The notes below the pieces were generated by a model that saw only the letters and a program-made list of their open reading frames with translations, searched no databases and was not told the origin of the DNA. Both the position numbers and the translations under genes were made by a program. 64,000 bases of DNA from Caulochytrium protostelioides (lineage: Eukaryota > Chytridiomycota > Caulochytriomycetes > Caulochytriales > Caulochytriaceae): the NCBI GenBank assembly GCA_003615045.1, contig ML014169.1:38628-102627 (forward strand), written 5' to 3'. This document shows positions 60,746 through 64,000 of this stretch, one piece after another (position 1 is the first letter of the stretch; every line of letters begins with the position of its first letter).

Positions 60746-61766
60746 GCGGCGGCGGCAGCAGCGACAGTGCGCGTGGCAAGGGCAGCCCGCGCGGCGCGAG
60801 AGAACGGAGGCGGACGCGCAGCGCAGCGGTCGAGAACACCCGTGGGCATTGGTCGCGAGCGGCCCCGCGGCTCCCGGCGTCCCCGCGCCCGTCCGACGGC
60901 GCGGCCGAAGGGGGTCGCCACGTGCTGCCCGAGTGCCGCACGTGCGTTTGAGCGGCGCGGTCAGGGTCCCCGGCGAACGCCGCGCCGCGCCGGTCGGCCG
61001 GCCGGGCCGGTTCATGCCTGCGCGTGGCGCGTGGCGGTTCGTGTGGCGTTCGCGGCGCTCTCGGCTGGCCCTCAGGGGGGGTGTTCGGGCTCACTCGGAG
61101 TCGGAGTCGGAGTCGGAGTCGGAGTCGGAAATCACGGCCCGGAGTCGGAAAGGGAGGGAGCAAGGGTGCACGGCGCGGACGCCGAGTCGCCGGTGGCGGC
61201 GCCGTCCTCATCGGGGTGGGCTTGGTTCGCGAACCGCCGGCGGGCATTCACCAAGGCAGAGGCCGCGGGCGGTGGCCAGGACGGTGGCCGTGGCGTGGCC
61301 GGCGACACCGGGCAGCCGCCATGGCCGACCCGGCCGCCGGTTGCCGAGACCGTGCGAGCGCAGGGTATCCCATCGGCGGGCACCGACGCCGACGCCGTCG
61401 CCGCTGTTGGCGTCGCCAGCGACGGCGCGTGGGGCCGGGCGCTCGATCAGCGGCGGCACGGAGGCGCCGTGCAGCGCGACGACGATGCGGCGTTGATCGA
61501 TGCGGCATCCGGCATCCCGCATCCCGCATCCCGCATCCGGCGCCTGCTGCTGCTGCTGCTCTCTTTCTCTCTCCTGCACGTCTGTGCGTCTCCCACGTCG
61601 AACCGCGTCAAGTGGACAGCCCTTTCGCTGATTCCGCGATTGCCTGTCGCTGCGGGCGCACGCCGGAACCCCCGACGCCTCCGGATCGCGATCCATCTGG
61701 GAGCACGCCGTCGCTTCTCCCGCGCTTCTGACGTCCTCCTCGCGGCGCTCGGGCTCCAGCGCAGCG
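60712..61766. other. Region between RAD18 and the dynamin-like gene
   Basis: These divergent genes share 1 kb of upstream DNA. The left 200 nt may code for an N-terminal extension of RAD18. It has CACGTG at 60919 and 60939, a (TCGGAG)n repeat, a GGCATCCCGCATCCCGCATCC-type repeat at 61511-61540, and (CTG)n at 61547-61560. No other gene is supported. Confidence 0.5.
61093..61130. repeat. (TCGGAG)n hexamer microsatellite
   Basis: Six tandem TCGGAG copies, with further GGAGTCGGAA remnants to about 61152. Confidence 0.9.
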
Positions 61767-63644
61767 ATGGCGCGCTGGACCTGCGACCCGGCCGCGGGTC
61801 GCCTCACGCGCACCCTGGCTGCGGGATGGACCGACCACGTGGCCTCGCGGTCCGCCCGCGCGGTCTGGCGCCCGCTGCGCATGATCCGCCGCAGCCTCGC
61901 CGACCAGACGGCCGCCGCTTCGAACCCAGTCGCCCCTGAGGCCGCGCCAGGCTTCGGTGATGCGGCGGCGGCGGCTTCATTCGCTGTGCTGCGTGACCAC
62001 GTCGTCGCATGGCAGCGCCGTCTCAACGGCGATGCGGCCGCGGCGGCCACGGTGGCCACGGCGACGGCGACCGACCGCAGCCCGGCCACGGTGCGCGTGC
62101 TCGGCCACGCGTCGGCGGTCGTCACCGACTGGCTGCGCGCGTCGCTGTCCATACGGCCCACAGGTCCTGCGGCCGCGACCGCGGCGTGCGACGTCGCCGC
62201 CGTCGCGAGCGATGTCGCCCGGCTCTCCCGCCGTGCGATGGACCAGCTCGCGGCCGCCGATCTGGTCGTGCTCGCCTTGCGGCCCGCCGACGTCCTCGCC
62301 GCCGCCGCCGCGCAGGCCGACACCGCCCCCTGGTCCGGCGTAATGGACGCGGGGCGCGACCTCGTCGCTGTGGTCGTCCACGACGGACCCCTCTCTGCGT
62401 CCGAGCGCGAGGCCGCCACGGCCACGTTGCAGCGGAGCTTGAAACGCGATACGCAGAGCTTCGTCGTGCAGCACGTAGTCAGGCCAGCCGGCGCCGACGG
62501 GCCAGCCGGGTGCGGCACCCCCTGGGACCCCTCGGAGTTGCACCACTTCCGCGACCAGCTGGCGCGCCGCTTAACCAGTGACGAGGCCGCCGTTGCGACC
62601 GACGTGCGGCGCCGCCAGCTCGCCCGGTTGCGCGACGAGATTCACCGCCTCGTGGCGCAGCAGCAGCAGCACGACCAGACGCTCGTTGCACTGAAGGCGG
62701 CCGCCCAGTCGCTGCTCTCCGGGGTCCCGGCTACACTGGAGCCTGACCAACCCGCCGGCGAGGCCGGCGAGGCCGGCGCTTATTCGGAAGCGGCGTTCGC
62801 CAGCGACGTGGCGCCGATTCTCACGACCGCGCTGACGGCACAGACCGAGGCCGTGGCGCTGCTGCGCAAGAAGCGCTTGACCCACGTGCTGCTGAGTCCG
62901 TATCGCCTCGTCAAAGAGATCCAGCACAAGGCCTCCCCCTATGTGTATGTCGAGCGCCACGAGCCCTTTTTGGCCTTTGCTGCCGGCCGGCTCCATCAGT
63001 CCGTCGCCACGCGCCACATGCAGCTGCTGCAGGCCATGACGGCGCTCCGCGCCCGTGCCGCGCAGAACGTCGTGCATGACGCTCTCGCGCCGCGCGCCGC
63101 CAACCCGCCCGTAGCGGCACGCGCCGCCTGTGACGCCGTCGATGCGGCCATTGAGCAGATCGCCGCCCTCGACCCGCGCCACGCGCCCTTCGCCGATCCG
63201 TTCCATTTCGGCCCTCATCTCGAGCGCTATGACGCGGATGTCGAGCAGCGCCTCGCCAGCTTCCAGGCCACGACGCTGCGCTTGATGCAGTCCTACGTCG
63301 CGGGCCTCGGCGCGTCGGCGCTGCTGCTGCCTGCCGTTCTTGCCGCCGGCGTCTCGGTGGCCACAGCGCTCCCCGTCGCGGCCCTCACCGCCGCGGCGGT
63401 CACGGCAGCCGCGCGCTGGCGCTGGCTCCGGGCGATCCGCCGCCTGGATAGCCGGCTGTGCCGCCACCGTGCGGCCCTCGAGCACGACCTCGTCGCTGAC
63501 TACCGCCGCCTTGGCGCCAGTCACTGGTCGCAGCCATCTCACATCGCCATCTCGGAGCTGATCACTTCGCTCGATGCCCAACTGGCCGAGACCCGCCTCA
63601 CTATCGAGCAGCTTCAGCAGCTCGCTCACGCGACGACTCGCTAA
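61767..63644 (+). CDS. Degenerate dynamin-like mitochondrial membrane protein (Mmc1-like, tentative)
   Basis: A 625-residue intronless frame. The N-terminus is basic with Trp/Arg/Ala (RSARAVWRPLRMIRRSLADQ), compatible with mitochondrial import. VRVLGHASAVVTDWLRASL stands where a dynamin-type P-loop would be, but lacks the GKS/T. AADLVVLALRPADVL and RDLVAVVVHDGPLSASERE resemble the following strand-turn elements of a GTPase fold, with no G4 NKxD. A coiled region follows (LARLRDEIHRLVAQQQQHDQ). LLRKKRLTHVLLSPYRLVKE and a hydrophobic pair (GASALLLPAVLAAGVSVATA; PVAALTAAAVTAAARW) come next, then a C-terminal helix (ISELITSLDAQLAETRLTIE). This architecture fits fungal dynamin-related proteins that have lost GTPase motifs. 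The Mmc1 comparison is from memory and unverified. Divergent from RAD18. Confidence 0.6.
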   Translation: MARWTCDPAAGRLTRTLAAGWTDHVASRSARAVWRPLRMIRRSLADQTAAASNPVAPEAAPGFGDAAAAASFAVLRDHVVAWQRRLNGDAAAAATVATATATDRSPATVRVLGHASAVVTDWLRASLSIRPTGPAAATAACDVAAVASDVARLSRRAMDQLAAADLVVLALRPADVLAAAAAQADTAPWSGVMDAGRDLVAVVVHDGPLSASEREAATATLQRSLKRDTQSFVVQHVVRPAGADGPAGCGTPWDPSELHHFRDQLARRLTSDEAAVATDVRRRQLARLRDEIHRLVAQQQQHDQTLVALKAAAQSLLSGVPATLEPDQPAGEAGEAGAYSEAAFASDVAPILTTALTAQTEAVALLRKKRLTHVLLSPYRLVKEIQHKASPYVYVERHEPFLAFAAGRLHQSVATRHMQLLQAMTALRARAAQNVVHDALAPRAANPPVAARAACDAVDAAIEQIAALDPRHAPFADPFHFGPHLERYDADVEQRLASFQATTLRLMQSYVAGLGASALLLPAVLAAGVSVATALPVAALTAAAVTAAARWRWLRAIRRLDSRLCRHRAALEHDLVADYRRLGASHWSQPSHIAISELITSLDAQLAETRLTIEQLQQLAHATTR

Positions 63645-63829
63645 ACGCCGTCGACGGTCTCCGCTCCACATGCCGACCGAGACCGAGAGGTCATCCAGAC
63701 AACACCGTTGGTCTCAATAAAATAAGATAAATGAGAATACACAAATTTGTAATAAGATGTCAGACTGCGATAGATGTATAGCTCGGTTTTATTGGCGACG
63801 GCGCATTCGAATCACTGAGCTCCCAAATT
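63645..63829. other. AT-rich spacer before tRNA-Ser
   Basis: The GC content drops sharply here (AATAAAATAAGATAAATGAG at 63717-63736), fitting a 3' UTR and poly(A) signal (AATAAA at 63717) of the dynamin-like gene. Confidence 0.6.
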
Positions 63830-63834
63830 AAAAA
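63830..63834 (-). terminator. RNA polymerase III terminator of tRNA-Ser
   Basis: A run of five T on the minus strand lies three nucleotides after the tRNA 3' end, as expected for Pol III termination. Confidence 0.75.
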
Positions 63835-63837
63835 GAA

Positions 63838-63919
63838 CGACACCGGCAGGATTTGAACCTGCGCACAGAAACTGTAATTGATTTCTAGTCAATCGCCTTA
63901 ACCACTCGGCCACAGTGTC
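63838..63919 (-). tRNA. tRNA-Ser (anticodon AGA)
   Basis: The 82-nt sequence folds as a class II tRNA. The acceptor stem GACACTG pairs with CGGTGTC (one G-T pair) and the discriminator base is G. The D arm is GCCGAGTGGTTAAGGC. The anticodon stem ATTGA/TCAAT holds loop CTAGAAA with anticodon AGA at 63886-63884. The long variable arm has an ACAG-TTT-CTGT hairpin, typical of serine tRNAs. The T arm is GCAGG-TTCAAAT-CCTGC. No intron is present. It should read UCU and UCC codons after A34 modification to inosine. Confidence 0.97.
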
Positions 63920-64000
63920 AAACACTTGTGTTGTTGGACGGCCACTTCTGGTCGCTGGTTTGTACCACATCTGCTTACATAAGCAGTCTGCCACGTGGCA

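Overview
The window is nuclear DNA of a very GC-rich, gene-dense eukaryote, most likely an early-diverging (zoosporic) fungus. Coding regions have strongly G/C-biased third positions and are largely uninterrupted, with a few short GT-AG introns (about 130-235 nt) in some genes. The gene set (Sec2/Rabin GEF, Cft1, CLASP, kinesin-7, Dpb4/POLE3, ARPC5, AP-3 mu, Atp20, a Cox14-like protein, Fun14-like protein, antiquitin-type ALDH7, DUF300/TMEM184) fits a fungus outside the Dikarya. The species assignment is inference only.

Layout: 1-0.5 kb, a Fun14-like mitochondrial protein running off the left edge (-). 0.5-3.8 kb, gene-poor DNA containing a decayed relic of a Fanzor (eukaryotic TnpB-like) nuclease at about 1.66-2.08 kb. 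3.8-4.4 kb, ribosomal protein eL6 (+). 5.2-8.0 kb, Vps5/SNX1-type sorting nexin (+, one intron). 8.3-10.0 kb, mitochondrial ALDH7 (-, one intron). 10.9-13.6 kb, a long low-complexity hypothetical (-). 15.2-17.0 kb, ataxin-10 homologue (-). 17.7-19.5 kb, an orphan gene of lower GC content with a secretion-signal-like N-terminus (-). 20.4-22.5 kb, DUF300/TMEM184 membrane protein (-). 23.3-23.75 kb, a small hypothetical (-). 25.2-28.3 kb, kinesin-7 (+). 28.6-28.8 kb, Cox14-like (-). 29.5-32.9 kb, double AAA+ protein lacking hydrolytic residues (+). 33.5-34.0 kb, ATP synthase subunit g (-). 36.5-40.2 kb, Sec2-type Rab GEF (+). 40.4-44.5 kb, CLASP (-). 45.4-46.8 kb, AP-3 mu (-). 48.0-53.3 kb, Cft1/CPSF1 (+). 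53.9-55.0 kb, Dpb4/POLE3 (+, three introns). 55.2-56.0 kb, ARPC5 (-, two introns). 57.4/58.5-59.0 kb, ribosomal protein uS19 (+). 59.1-60.7 kb, RAD18 (-). 61.8-63.6 kb, a degenerate dynamin-like protein (+). 63.8-63.9 kb, tRNA-Ser(AGA) (-).

The genes are housekeeping genes without operon-like organisation. Several are arranged convergently (vps5/ALDH7, sec2/CLASP, dpb4/ARPC5, uS19/RAD18) or divergently (cox14/AAA+, AP-3 mu/cft1). Many upstream regions carry the palindrome CACGTG, often as GCCACGTGGC, which may be a recurrent promoter element. Intergenic DNA is rich in microsatellites, including a recurring CCATCC-type octamer family. The most notable items are the Fanzor relic, the catalytically degenerate AAA+ protein, the lower-GC orphan gene, a possible 14-nt intron or lesion in the Fun14-like gene, and the CACGTG clusters.
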